This document shows, one piece after another, positions 1-6,328 of a stretch of DNA of 6,962 nt. The DNA is from Candidatus Thorarchaeota archaeon MP11T_1. Lineage in GTDB: Archaea; Asgardarchaeota; Thorarchaeia; Thorarchaeales; Thorarchaeaceae. The notes beneath the pieces are model-generated. The model did no database searches. It was given only the letters and a program-made list of their open reading frames with translations, and was not told the DNA's origin. The stretch is taken from the NCBI GenBank assembly GCA_002825515.1, contig PJET01000214.1:1-6962 (forward strand). The letters run 5' to 3'. A program made the translations under genes and the position numbers. Each line of letters opens with the position of its first letter. Position 1 is the first letter of the stretch.

Positions 1-708
1 TGTCTTGTAGTGGGGATGGGGAACCATCTTAATTGCACATTTTGTGATGATACCCATAGAGCCCTGAGATCCCAAGAACAAGCCATCGGGATTTGGACCA
101 ACGCCCCAACGATAGAAGGGCTTTGCACCGGGTAGTGCCCATGAACCAGTGTGGAAAATCTCACCGGTCGGGAGAACTATTTCCATGCCCATAATCATGT
201 CAGCTTGTGGACCATAGACGCCAGTCACAAGCGAGAAACCTCGCTCAATGGCGTCCCCAAGTACTGTTGCTGCCGGGGGTGCACCATCGGGGATTGGTGG
301 AGCCCAGTCGGGATATTTGGTTTTAAAAATTCTCCAAGCATCACCAGACCTTACTCCTGGCTCTACAACCATGACTCTATTCTCAGTGTCTACCTCCATT
401 TTGTCCATCCGAGTCATGTCCATGTAGATTCCGCCAGGCTCGATTGCTGGTAATGCAAAGCCTCCACTGAGGCCGCCAGCTGCGGGGGTTACAGGGCTAA
501 GGTTCTCGTTCGCAACGATGAGGATTTTGGATACTTCCTCAGCATTTGCAGGTCTTACAATAACCTCCGGAACGACAGCCTCGAGGCCCATAATCCCTCG
601 AGCCATATAGCTGTGACGAAGTGGTTCACTAGTGGTGACATACTGCTCGCCGCATATTGCAGTGAGTTTCTTGACCACCTCGTCAGTGACCTTGTTGTAC
701 TCTACCAA
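1..708 (-). CDS. FAD-binding oxidase (GlcD/VAO-type), N-terminal part, C-terminus outside window
   Basis: This is the first 236 codons of a flavoprotein of the PCMH-type FAD-binding superfamily (glycolate oxidase GlcD, D-lactate dehydrogenase, vanillyl-alcohol oxidase). Such enzymes oxidise hydroxy acids or related alcohols and pass electrons to a partner or to oxygen. The diphosphate-binding loop is at residues 72-83 (PVTPAAGGLSGG), followed by GGIYMDMTRMDKM and VEPGV at 92-119. The second FAD-contacting block is ATVLGD at 147-152, with VYGPQADMIMGMEIVLPTGE at 164-183. A GLFLGSQGSMGIITK block at 209-223 leads to a P-H-P turn. The loop lacks the usual PRGxGT sequence, and the GPNPDGLF-SQGSMGI stretch recalls the VAO/cresol-dehydrogenase branch, so the substrate is open. 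The start is TTG: the frame closes at a stop 12 codons upstream, and GGAGG lies 9 bases before it. The cap domain and any Fe-S partner lie outside the window. Confidence 0.93.
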   Translation of the reverse strand, partial: MVEYNKVTDEVVKKLTAICGEQYVTTSEPLRHSYMARGIMGLEAVVPEVIVRPANAEEVSKILIVANENLSPVTPAAGGLSGGFALPAIEPGGIYMDMTRMDKMEVDTENRVMVVEPGVRSGDAWRIFKTKYPDWAPPIPDGAPPAATVLGDAIERGFSLVTGVYGPQADMIMGMEIVLPTGEIFHTGSWALPGAKPFYRWGVGPNPDGLFLGSQGSMGIITKCAIKMVPHPHYKT

Positions 709-717
709 ATGACTAAT

Positions 718-722
718 CCTCC
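718..722 (-). promoter_or_regulatory. Shine-Dalgarno site that fixes a TTG start
   Basis: On the minus strand GGAGG sits 9 bases before TTG at 708. It is the strongest ribosome site in the window. No ATG lies between the upstream in-frame stop and the conserved domain start, so it decides the start of the FAD oxidase. Confidence 0.8.
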
Positions 723-786
723 ATCTTCAGCCATAAGGGCTGATTCGTTAATTGTCGAAAGCAAGGCTTTGTTGGAGAAATCCATC

Positions 787-794
787 ATAAATAG
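787..794 (-). promoter_or_regulatory. Candidate TATA box for the FAD oxidase
   Basis: Read on the minus strand this is TATTTATG, about 80 bases before the TTG start, which would give a leader of roughly 55 bases. It is the only clear TATA-like element in the divergent region 709-880. In the plus direction it reads CATAAATA, so it could instead serve the leucine-rich-repeat gene at 881. No better plus-strand box was found. The rest of this region holds no gene I can support. Confidence 0.3.
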
Positions 795-880
795 GATTCG
801 GCTAATGATATCTTTGAGATACTACTGCGGAGAACAAGATAGATAGGCTTTCACGAGCATACAGTACTGGGAACTAATAA

Positions 881-1768
881 GTGCCAAACAGGACTTCAAG
901 GGAAAAATGGGCAATTTTCGGGTGGGTTTCAGGTCTCATCATTAGCCTTGTTGCATGGACCATTCTAGGTTTTCTCGGAACACAATTTTGGTATAGACTA
1001 TTTTTGACTGTAACAGCATTTGGTGCGGGTTCAGGAGGGTTGATCCTCTTGATTCTTTTTGTGCAGTTTGAGTATGAAACTTCCAAGAAGAAACAGAAAT
1101 CCCCATTATTGAAATCATCAGACTCCTCGAAAGAGATCCCTACGGATGATGATCAAACGGTCTTGGAAGCAGAACACTTTGATCTCACAGAAGTCAATCT
1201 GGATGAAATCCATAACCTTCACGAAGTCACGAGAATCAACCTCGGACATAATCGACTCAAAACCATCGACCTCTCACCTCTAGCAGGCAGCACTAGCCTG
1301 AAGGAATTGATACTCTACATGAATCAACTAGAATCCATCGATCTCTCCCCACTAGCCACCTGCCCAAATTTCGAATATCTCGATCTAACAGACAACAACC
1401 TTGTATCAATAGACCTCACACCACTCTCGTCTTGCCTTAAGCTAACCGGTCTGAATATTGGATTAAACAGAACCACGCAGCTCGATCTGAGTCCACTATC
1501 GGAATGTAGAGATTTGGAAGTTCTAAATATAGATAGTATGAATCTCAGAGAAATCGATCTCTCTCCTCTAAAAAACTTCGCAAAGTTATGGTTTCTGAAA
1601 CTGGATGATAATGAGTTCATATCTCTTGACATCACACCTCTGTTTGAATGCGAATCTCTGACTGATTTCCAAATTGACAATATAGAACTCACAACAACAC
1701 TGAATCGCGAGATTGAGGACTGGCCAAAAGGTGTGAGGAAACATAGGAAGAGATTTCGCAAGAGTTGA
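881..1768 (+). CDS. Membrane-anchored leucine-rich-repeat protein
   Basis: A 295-residue protein. Two hydrophobic segments, about residues 11-33 and 39-62, form a membrane hairpin. The flanks are basic (NRTSREK before, SKKKQK after), so by the positive-inside rule both ends should face the cytoplasm. A polar, acidic linker (about 75-100) leads into leucine-rich repeats with an exact 24-residue period: IDLSPL or a close variant begins at 129, 153, 177, 201, 225 and 249. The tail is strongly basic (KGVRKHRKRFRKS). Such repeats make a curved protein-binding surface, so a scaffold or adaptor role at the membrane is likely; no enzymatic domain is visible. The start is GTG, with a partial GGGA site 8 bases upstream. 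This repeat style is, to my recollection, frequent in Asgard archaea, and the partner is unknown. Confidence 0.88.
   Translation: MPNRTSREKWAIFGWVSGLIISLVAWTILGFLGTQFWYRLFLTVTAFGAGSGGLILLILFVQFEYETSKKKQKSPLLKSSDSSKEIPTDDDQTVLEAEHFDLTEVNLDEIHNLHEVTRINLGHNRLKTIDLSPLAGSTSLKELILYMNQLESIDLSPLATCPNFEYLDLTDNNLVSIDLTPLSSCLKLTGLNIGLNRTTQLDLSPLSECRDLEVLNIDSMNLREIDLSPLKNFAKLWFLKLDDNEFISLDITPLFECESLTDFQIDNIELTTTLNREIEDWPKGVRKHRKRFRKS
1265..1642 (+). repeat. Six leucine-rich-repeat units with a 72-base period
   Basis: Codons for IDLSPL, IDLSPL, IDLTPL, LDLSPL, IDLSPL and LDITPL start at 1265, 1337, 1409, 1481, 1553 and 1625, each exactly 72 bases apart with no indel. A cysteine recurs at the same repeat position in four units (residues 161, 185, 209, 257). 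DNA identity between units is modest, so this is an old protein-level repeat, not a recent tandem duplication. Confidence 0.9.
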
Positions 1769-1867
1769 ATGCGGTATCTCATACTTCATAGATCCTACTA
1801 CGGATAGGAATTGGCTATTATTGTTATATCTCATTTCGAGAACTAATGTTCCCTTTTGCTTAGATGT

Positions 1868-1875
1868 TTTATATT
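1868..1875 (+). promoter_or_regulatory. TATA box for the CPBP protease gene
   Basis: TTTATATT lies in an A/T-rich stretch about 45 bases before the TTG at 1918. Archaeal spacing would place transcription start near 1897-1900, just ahead of the GGGAG ribosome site. This suggests the gene is transcribed independently of the leucine-rich-repeat gene. Confidence 0.6.
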
Positions 1876-1903
1876 AAAAACAAAGTACAGTTGGACTTCG
1901 AAA

Positions 1904-1908
1904 GGGAG
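1904..1908 (+). promoter_or_regulatory. Ribosome binding site for the TTG start at 1918
   Basis: GGGAG is 9 bases before TTG at 1918. The codon immediately upstream of that TTG is an in-frame TAA, so the protein cannot begin earlier. Confidence 0.7.
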
Positions 1909-1917
1909 TGTTCATAA

Positions 1918-2751
1918 TTGGAGATTGAAGAGTCCTTCCTTTCACGTAGACTAATACTTACGATATTGGTCCTTGAAGCGTTGAACTTGGTGACAGGTCT
2001 TGGAAGTTGGTATATCATAGACACCTTTGGAATTGATACATACACTGGTTTTCTATTTCGATTCATAGTGAAGGCCATGTTCCTTCTACTACTTGTCCCA
2101 TTTGTTCTCATGGTTCCAAGAGGAAAGAGATCCTTCGATGAGTATACTCATGACATTGGATTACGTAATTGTCGACCACTGGTGAAGAATATTGTAATCA
2201 CAGTTACAACCACAGTCATACTTCTCTTTGGGTTGCTTCTGGCAGCACTTCTCTATGGCGACTTTGTGTTTGATCCGAGTATCATCCACCCTACCAACTC
2301 GCCAGCCCTCATAGTTTCTGTAAATGCGGGACTTTGGGAGGAAATATTGTGGCGAGGCATCATTTTGACTATGCTCCTCAAGAGATTCGCTATTCGTCCT
2401 GCAATTGCCATTAATACAGTATTGTTCTCAATTGCACATCTATCAAACCTACTAGTGGGCCAGAATCCAATTGTGATGCTAGGTCAATTCATATTCGTAC
2501 TTATTGGCACACCAGCTCTGGCATACGTCTTCATCAAAACAGAGAGTCTTTGGCCAGGAATATTGATTCATTTTTCAGTAGATGCGTTCGGCCCCATCTT
2601 CTATAATACAATGTTACAAGTCGGACCAAACATATTGATCGGGGGCATTTTCATGCTCATGGGATGGTTTGTCGGAAATATACTGACCTTCATCTTCCTC
2701 ATAGCCTATACAAAAGAGAGAGATCAAATAGAAACGGATTACAAAGAATGA
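1918..2751 (+). CDS. CPBP-family (Rce1/CAAX-protease-like) intramembrane metalloprotease
   Basis: A 277-residue multi-pass membrane protein with the three signature motifs of the CPBP/ABI family (PF02517). These are EEILWRG (E141, E142, R146), FSIAH (F170, H174) and HFSVD (H218, D222). In Rce1-type enzymes the paired glutamate and the histidines form the active site inside the membrane. Hydrophobic segments lie at about 11-36, 42-66, 90-113, 160-180, 185-206 and 235-264. The family includes eukaryotic CAAX-prenyl endopeptidase II, and bacterial members that process or confer immunity to peptides. The substrate cannot be read from sequence, and no CAAX-ended protein or peptide precursor is visible beside it. 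All catalytic residues are present, so it is probably active. The start is TTG, directly after an in-frame stop. The C-terminus is charged and probably cytoplasmic. Confidence 0.92.
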   Translation: MEIEESFLSRRLILTILVLEALNLVTGLGSWYIIDTFGIDTYTGFLFRFIVKAMFLLLLVPFVLMVPRGKRSFDEYTHDIGLRNCRPLVKNIVITVTTTVILLFGLLLAALLYGDFVFDPSIIHPTNSPALIVSVNAGLWEEILWRGIILTMLLKRFAIRPAIAINTVLFSIAHLSNLLVGQNPIVMLGQFIFVLIGTPALAYVFIKTESLWPGILIHFSVDAFGPIFYNTMLQVGPNILIGGIFMLMGWFVGNILTFIFLIAYTKERDQIETDYKE

Positions 2752-2826
2752 ACTGACTGGAGAATTCCATCATATTAGGATTCAGCTACAATTGATACGT
2801 AAAAGTGACAAGTTATTACATACGCA

Positions 2827-3840
2827 ATGACAGTTGATTATCAGGTGTGTGGTAGTTTGAAGATTGGAATCCAAATTGAACCTCAGATGGGGTACACCTA
2901 CGAAGATATAGTAATCCTTGCAAAGGCTGCAGAAGAATCAAATTTCTACAGTTTTACTGTTTCAGATCACTTCTTTGGAAATCCTCAGAGCGTAGAGAAG
3001 CAAGCCTATGATGCATGGACACTTCTTGCGTTATTGACTCCTCAGACAGAACGTATTCGCTTGGGAGTAATAGTTAGCTGTCAATCCTATAGAAATCCAG
3101 CACAATTAGCCAAGATTGTTGCAACCTTGGATAACGCCTCGAATGGAAGGATAGACTTTGGAATTGGAGCAGGATGGAAGAAATCAGAGTATGAAGCATA
3201 TGGCTACCCATTTCCTTCCGCCAAGACTAGAGTTCGCCAGCTTAGAGAGGCTATTCAGATTATCAATCTCCTCTGGACAAAAGAGAGACCAAGCTTTGAA
3301 GGAGAGTATTATCGCATCAAAGAAACCATGTTCCTACCGAAACCGGTCCAGAAACCCCGTGTTCCCATCTGGGTTGGAAATCAGAAGCTGAAAACTCCGA
3401 TGATAGAGGAAATTATAGCACGTTATGCAGATGGACTGAACTATGATTCCGAAACACCCGAAGAGTTTGTAGCGAAAAAAGCCCGCATGAGAGAAGCGTG
3501 TGATGGAGTTGGGCGTAACTTTGATGAACTGAAATGGTCTCTTTATCTTTCTACATCGGTGATTGGGAAAGATGCTGATGATTTTGAAGCGAAAAAGAAG
3601 GAGCTTTTGGATCAACACTGGTTGTTCGAAGAGATAACGGACGACCTAAAACCAAAGGTCCTAGATGTTATGCTTGCAAAGTATGTTTCAGGTACAATAG
3701 ATTCAGCTGTTGAGGAACTCTCCAAATTCAAGAATGAAGTAGACATCCTCATTCTGGGTCTTCCTATGGTTGGTAATCTTCAGAAGAACGGATTGGACAC
3801 AATCAAGATACTGAAGAACCATGTAGTACCCAAACTCTAA
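2827..3840 (+). CDS. Luciferase-like (LLM) flavin/F420-dependent oxidoreductase
   Basis: A 337-residue TIM-barrel protein of the bacterial luciferase-like family (PF00296). Members use reduced FMN or coenzyme F420; in archaea F420 is the usual partner, as in methylene-H4MPT reductase and F420-dependent alcohol dehydrogenase. Family landmarks are KIGIQIEPQ (12-20, first barrel strand), SDHFF (46-50), RIRLGVIV (77-84), GRIDFGIGAGW (107-117), RVRQLREAIQIINLLW (135-150), and PKPVQKPRVPIWVGN (171-185). Length fits the family. The ATG at 2827 is the longest choice, but it has no Shine-Dalgarno and adds 10 residues before the usual N-terminus. A TTG at 2857, preceded by AGGTG at 9 bases, would give a family-like MKIGIQ start and may be the true one. 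Cofactor and substrate are not determinable here. Confidence 0.92.
   Translation: MTVDYQVCGSLKIGIQIEPQMGYTYEDIVILAKAAEESNFYSFTVSDHFFGNPQSVEKQAYDAWTLLALLTPQTERIRLGVIVSCQSYRNPAQLAKIVATLDNASNGRIDFGIGAGWKKSEYEAYGYPFPSAKTRVRQLREAIQIINLLWTKERPSFEGEYYRIKETMFLPKPVQKPRVPIWVGNQKLKTPMIEEIIARYADGLNYDSETPEEFVAKKARMREACDGVGRNFDELKWSLYLSTSVIGKDADDFEAKKKELLDQHWLFEEITDDLKPKVLDVMLAKYVSGTIDSAVEELSKFKNEVDILILGLPMVGNLQKNGLDTIKILKNHVVPKL
2843..2847 (+). promoter_or_regulatory. Possible ribosome site for an internal TTG start at 2857
   Basis: AGGTG is 9 bases before an in-frame TTG at 2857. The same spacing is seen for the TTG starts at 708 (minus) and 1918. If used, the LLM protein is 327 residues and starts where its family normally starts. 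Confidence 0.45.
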
Positions 3841-3918
3841 ACTTTTCAATGCATCCAGCATTAGAAGCTCGTAATGGAAATAATAAATGATTTCCAACTA
3901 TTATGAACTCCGATAAAG

Positions 3919-3962
3919 CGTATCTCCGATTTTAGAGCCTTATGAGAGTCGATTCGTATCTC
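3919..3962 (+). repeat. Pair of CGTATCTC direct repeats upstream of a promoter
   Basis: CGTATCTC occurs at 3919-3926 and 3955-3962, 36 bases apart, each with CGAT shortly before it. Both lie upstream of the TATA box at 3989. They could be a regulator site or chance. The remainder of the 188-base gap 3841-4028 shows no gene. Confidence 0.3.
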
Positions 3963-3988
3963 ATTATTCAAGTATGTTTCATGGTCAT

Positions 3989-3996
3989 TATATAAA
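3989..3996 (+). promoter_or_regulatory. Strong TATA box for the 95-residue gene
   Basis: TATATAAA is the best TATA match in the window. Transcription would start near 4017-4020, giving a leader of only about 10 bases that still includes the AGGTG at 4018. It probably drives both the 95-residue and the 338-residue genes. Confidence 0.7.
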
Positions 3997-4017
3997 GAAT
4001 CATCGATAGGTCTTCTC

Positions 4018-4022
4018 AGGTG
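4018..4022 (+). promoter_or_regulatory. Ribosome binding site for the TTG start at 4029
   Basis: AGGTG lies 6 bases before TTG at 4029 and supports that start, which has no ATG competitor near the N-terminus. Confidence 0.55.
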
Positions 4023-4028
4023 TTATAA

Positions 4029-4316
4029 TTGAACGCACGCATTGTAGAAACCCCAAAGGGTGAACAGATTGTGCTTAGCACAGTGCCGCCTCAGATCGAG
4101 GATGCAATTCTACTCTCATTTGGTAATTCAATAATCGATTTTGAAGCCACCCTATATGAGAAGTTCTTGATAGTTACGAACGGCCTCATTGTTTCCTGCC
4201 AGGAGTTCAAAGGACATCTGGAGAATATGGAAGAGAGAGGACTTGTTGTATCAGCAGAATTCTTGGGAAAACGCTGCTGGGCAAGAAATCCTGAGTTGGT
4301 CCCCAACTCTGAGTAG
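4029..4316 (+). CDS. Small protein of unknown function, possible winged-helix fold
   Basis: A 95-residue soluble protein that I do not recognise as a named family. The order of elements from about residue 23 to 86 resembles a winged helix-turn-helix. Helical stretches are IEDAILLSF and IIDFEATLYEKFL. A polar amphipathic helix SCQEFKGHLENMEERG (56-71) fits a recognition helix. A strand-turn-strand LVVSAEFLGKRCWAR (72-86) carries basic residues at the presumed wing. In this reading it could bind DNA or act as a protein-interaction module. The gene is supported by a near-ideal TATA box and an AGGTG ribosome site. It lies 59 bases ahead of the 338-residue gene in the same direction, so the two are probably co-transcribed. 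The winged-helix call is inference from residue pattern only. Confidence 0.72.
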   Translation: MNARIVETPKGEQIVLSTVPPQIEDAILLSFGNSIIDFEATLYEKFLIVTNGLIVSCQEFKGHLENMEERGLVVSAEFLGKRCWARNPELVPNSE

Positions 4317-4375
4317 CACATGATCAAAATACGATACAGAATAATCGGACTTCATTCTCATCAACGCAAGTATAA

Positions 4376-5392
4376 ATGGCCTTGCGTCTAGTTGAGATAG
4401 GGGTTGAAGGTTTGCCGCATGCCATAGACGAGTTTGAGAGATATTGTTTGGGATTACTGGATGAATTGAGTTTGTCAGAGGCAATTTTGGGAAAAATCGA
4501 TTCAACCGTGAGAGTACTTCGTAATGAGTTGAATGAAGATGCATACCTGAGGGTTCTTCATCTATGGCAGAGCTCGTTTGACTTTTTGGCTGAAAATGGA
4601 TTTGCTGGACTCGGTACAGACCAACTACTGATGGATGCTTCAAATAATGAAATGAAAGAAACGCTAGAGTCTGATTGGTTGAAACGATTTGATATTGTAG
4701 AGTCAGTCACAGCTCATGTTCTCCTTGATGCAGAAGAACGGTTCAGAGAAAATGTGATTGAAACTATTCATGAATCACTTCAAGCTCGGTATGGTGGAGG
4801 GGACATAGTTGAATTGTTCAAGGGTTCTTGGGCAAGCTCTATTGAAAAAGACCTAACTACAAAGCCTCATCCATGCAACTTTGTCATGTTTGAGAAGGTA
4901 ATTCTTACTGACATGCTCTATTCTCCAGTGCTAGATGAAGGACTGACTGAAGAATGGTGGATAGCACCCATGAATACGAGACCCCTAATGTTCTACATCC
5001 CACTTACCATTGTTGAGGGTGTCACAGCTCCTAGTGAGTTGTCATACAGGGCAGGGTTTAGGACAAACCGATATGACCTCAAAATGCAGCTGAAAGTCGA
5101 TGATGTTCTTGAAGAGAATAGACTCCCATATGTCATGAACAGGTTGCGAATGCTGAAACACATGGTTGTTTTCAACGAAGTAGACATCAATATTGCAATT
5201 CACAGAGGTGATGACGAATTTGAAGGAGACTTTGTGGATCGGAAATCAAGAATAATTGAACACATCCAACGGCAGAGCAATGCAAAAGACAGTAGAGACT
5301 ATTCGATTGCTTTGATAATGGAAGGAGAGCCAAGAACGCCTTTGGATATGTTATTGTCTGCTTTTACTTATCGCCATAGGCGATTTTTCTAA
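4376..5392 (+). CDS. Uncharacterised 338-residue soluble protein
   Basis: I do not recognise this protein. It has no signal peptide, no membrane segment and no nucleotide-binding or catalytic motif that I can name. Residues 1-160 look almost entirely helical and acidic (for example 15-65 and 96-138). Then comes a mixed region with strands around 168-181 and 203-215, including EEWWIAPMN at 192-200 and PLMFYIPLTIVEG at 203-215. The stretch 225-280 is rich in strands and charge (YRAGFRTNRYDLKMQLKVDD; VVFNEVDINIAIHRGDD). The protein ends in RHRRFF. The ATG at 4376 has no Shine-Dalgarno; TTG at 4412 with GGGG 8 bases upstream is an alternative that would drop 12 residues. It follows the 95-residue gene by 59 bases with no promoter of its own visible, so an operon is likely, and a terminator-like hairpin closes it. 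Confidence 0.85.
   Translation: MALRLVEIGVEGLPHAIDEFERYCLGLLDELSLSEAILGKIDSTVRVLRNELNEDAYLRVLHLWQSSFDFLAENGFAGLGTDQLLMDASNNEMKETLESDWLKRFDIVESVTAHVLLDAEERFRENVIETIHESLQARYGGGDIVELFKGSWASSIEKDLTTKPHPCNFVMFEKVILTDMLYSPVLDEGLTEEWWIAPMNTRPLMFYIPLTIVEGVTAPSELSYRAGFRTNRYDLKMQLKVDDVLEENRLPYVMNRLRMLKHMVVFNEVDINIAIHRGDDEFEGDFVDRKSRIIEHIQRQSNAKDSRDYSIALIMEGEPRTPLDMLLSAFTYRHRRFF
5370..5388 (+). terminator. Stem-loop plus T-run overlapping the end of the 338-residue gene
   Basis: ATCGCC, a 3-base ATA loop and GGCGAT form a perfect 6-bp hairpin, followed directly by T's (5384-5388) and then the pyrimidine-rich CCTTTTCTCC after the stop codon. It lies inside the last codons (encoding the terminal RHRRF residues). 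The layout matches an intrinsic terminator; archaeal termination depends mainly on the T-tract. It would separate this unit from the NIF3-like gene. Confidence 0.5.
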
Positions 5393-5454
5393 CCTTTTCT
5401 CCTAATATCGGAACACACAATAGAAACCGACTCGAGCCAGTTTCACTTGGTCAC

Positions 5455-5459
5455 GGAAG
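5455..5459 (+). promoter_or_regulatory. Partial ribosome site favouring the ATG at 5468
   Basis: GGAAG lies 8 bases before ATG at 5468. The upstream in-frame TTG at 5447 has no such site and would add seven residues (start MVTEVTV) absent from the usual NIF3 N-terminus. Confidence 0.4.
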
Positions 5460-5467
5460 TAACAGTG

Positions 5468-6328
5468 ATGAAAGCAAAGAAATTGTATCAGACTCTAGAC
5501 AAGGAGTTTGAGCTTGACAGACTCTGCGAGGATGAATGGAGTTTCTTGGACTTGGGAAATTATATCACTCAAAGCTTCAAAGAAACTCGCAAAGGTCTTG
5601 TTTTGGACAATTCTGAGGAGATAGAGAAGGTCTATACTGCTGTCTTTCCTAGTGAACATGTACTAGACCAAATTCTGGCTTCAGGAGAGAGAAATATCCT
5701 TCTCTTCACACATCATCCCATGATCTGGGATTCAAGCATCGATGGATTTCCTTTCAAGAACATACCTCAAAAGCATCTTGCAGAACTCAAAGAACAAGCG
5801 ATTTCGTACTACGCAATTCATGTCCCATTAGACCGTAATGGTCCATACAGCACAGCAACTACCCTCGCACGAACTCTCGGAATTAAACCAGAGAGAGAGT
5901 TTTTCGAGTATTATGGCGCATTGGTTGGCATCATAGGTAAGACTGAGTGCAAATCAATAACCGAGTTATCGGAGCAGGTCAAGATAGCAGTAGGTCATCA
6001 ACTGAAGATATGGAAATATGGTTCAGCAAAGATATCAAATCAGCAGGTTGCTCTTGTTGCTGGAGGAGGTAATTATCCTGAGATTGCTAAGGAGCTTGGC
6101 GAAGCTGGTGTTAAGACCTATATCACGGGTGTAACGATGAAGTCGCAGAGTTATGAACCATCTCTAAGGTTTCATGATATATGTCAAGAGCATAAAATCA
6201 ACGTTATTGCCGCCACTCACTATTCAACAGAGAAATTCGCATGTATTTCTGTTCAGAAGTATTTTGAGTCCCTTGGACTTCCAAGTGAATTTATTGAGGA
6301 TGAACCTTTATTCTACGATTATGAGTGA
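5468..6328 (+). CDS. NIF3-like dinuclear-metal hexameric protein (YbgI/DUF34 family)
   Basis: A 286-residue member of the NIF3/YbgI family (PF01784), toroidal hexamers with a two-metal site on each subunit. The full ligand set is visible: THHP (H82, H83), HVPLD (H118, D122) and the C-terminal HYSTE (H251, E255), matching the HH, D, H and E ligands of E. coli YbgI. Other family features are LFTHHPMIWD (79-88), a glycine-rich VAGGGNYPEIAKELGEAGV (197-215) and YITG (218-221). The glutamate that usually follows in TGE is replaced by valine. The protein is somewhat longer than the roughly 250-residue bacterial form, mainly in the first 60 residues. Despite wide conservation the cellular role is unsettled; GTP cyclohydrolase-type and metal-handling roles have been proposed. 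ATG 5468 is chosen over TTG 5447 because of GGAAG and the family-like MKAKKLYQTL start. Confidence 0.93.
   Translation: MKAKKLYQTLDKEFELDRLCEDEWSFLDLGNYITQSFKETRKGLVLDNSEEIEKVYTAVFPSEHVLDQILASGERNILLFTHHPMIWDSSIDGFPFKNIPQKHLAELKEQAISYYAIHVPLDRNGPYSTATTLARTLGIKPEREFFEYYGALVGIIGKTECKSITELSEQVKIAVGHQLKIWKYGSAKISNQQVALVAGGGNYPEIAKELGEAGVKTYITGVTMKSQSYEPSLRFHDICQEHKINVIAATHYSTEKFACISVQKYFESLGLPSEFIEDEPLFYDYE

Noticed and set aside
151..453. Plus-strand 100-residue open frame
   Set aside because: It lies fully inside the minus-strand FAD oxidase, whose translation shows clear family motifs; this frame has no recognisable domain.
702..785. Minus-strand 27-codon ORF (MDFSNKALL...) overlapping the TTG start of the FAD oxidase
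   Set aside because: It could be a leader peptide, but its ATG overlaps the candidate TATA box and it is too short to support without conservation.
613..846. Plus-strand 77-residue open frame crossing the start of the FAD oxidase
   Set aside because: It overlaps the conserved N-terminus, ribosome site and probable promoter of the minus-strand gene and has no ribosome site or recognisable domain.
862..869. Palindrome CAGTACTG just upstream of the GTG start at 881
   Set aside because: An 8-base palindrome of this kind is expected by chance and no second copy was seen.
1324..1782. Minus-strand 152-residue open frame
   Set aside because: Antisense shadow of the regular leucine-rich-repeat codons; serine/arginine-rich composition is typical of such shadows.
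1793..1809. Inverted repeat TCCTA/TAGGA after the leucine-rich-repeat gene
   Set aside because: Only 5 bp with a 7-base loop and no T-run after it, so too weak to call a terminator.
4251..4643. Minus-strand 130-residue open frame across the gap between the two unknown genes
   Set aside because: It is antisense to both genes, with no ribosome site or recognisable domain; the plus-strand pair has promoter and ribosome-site support.
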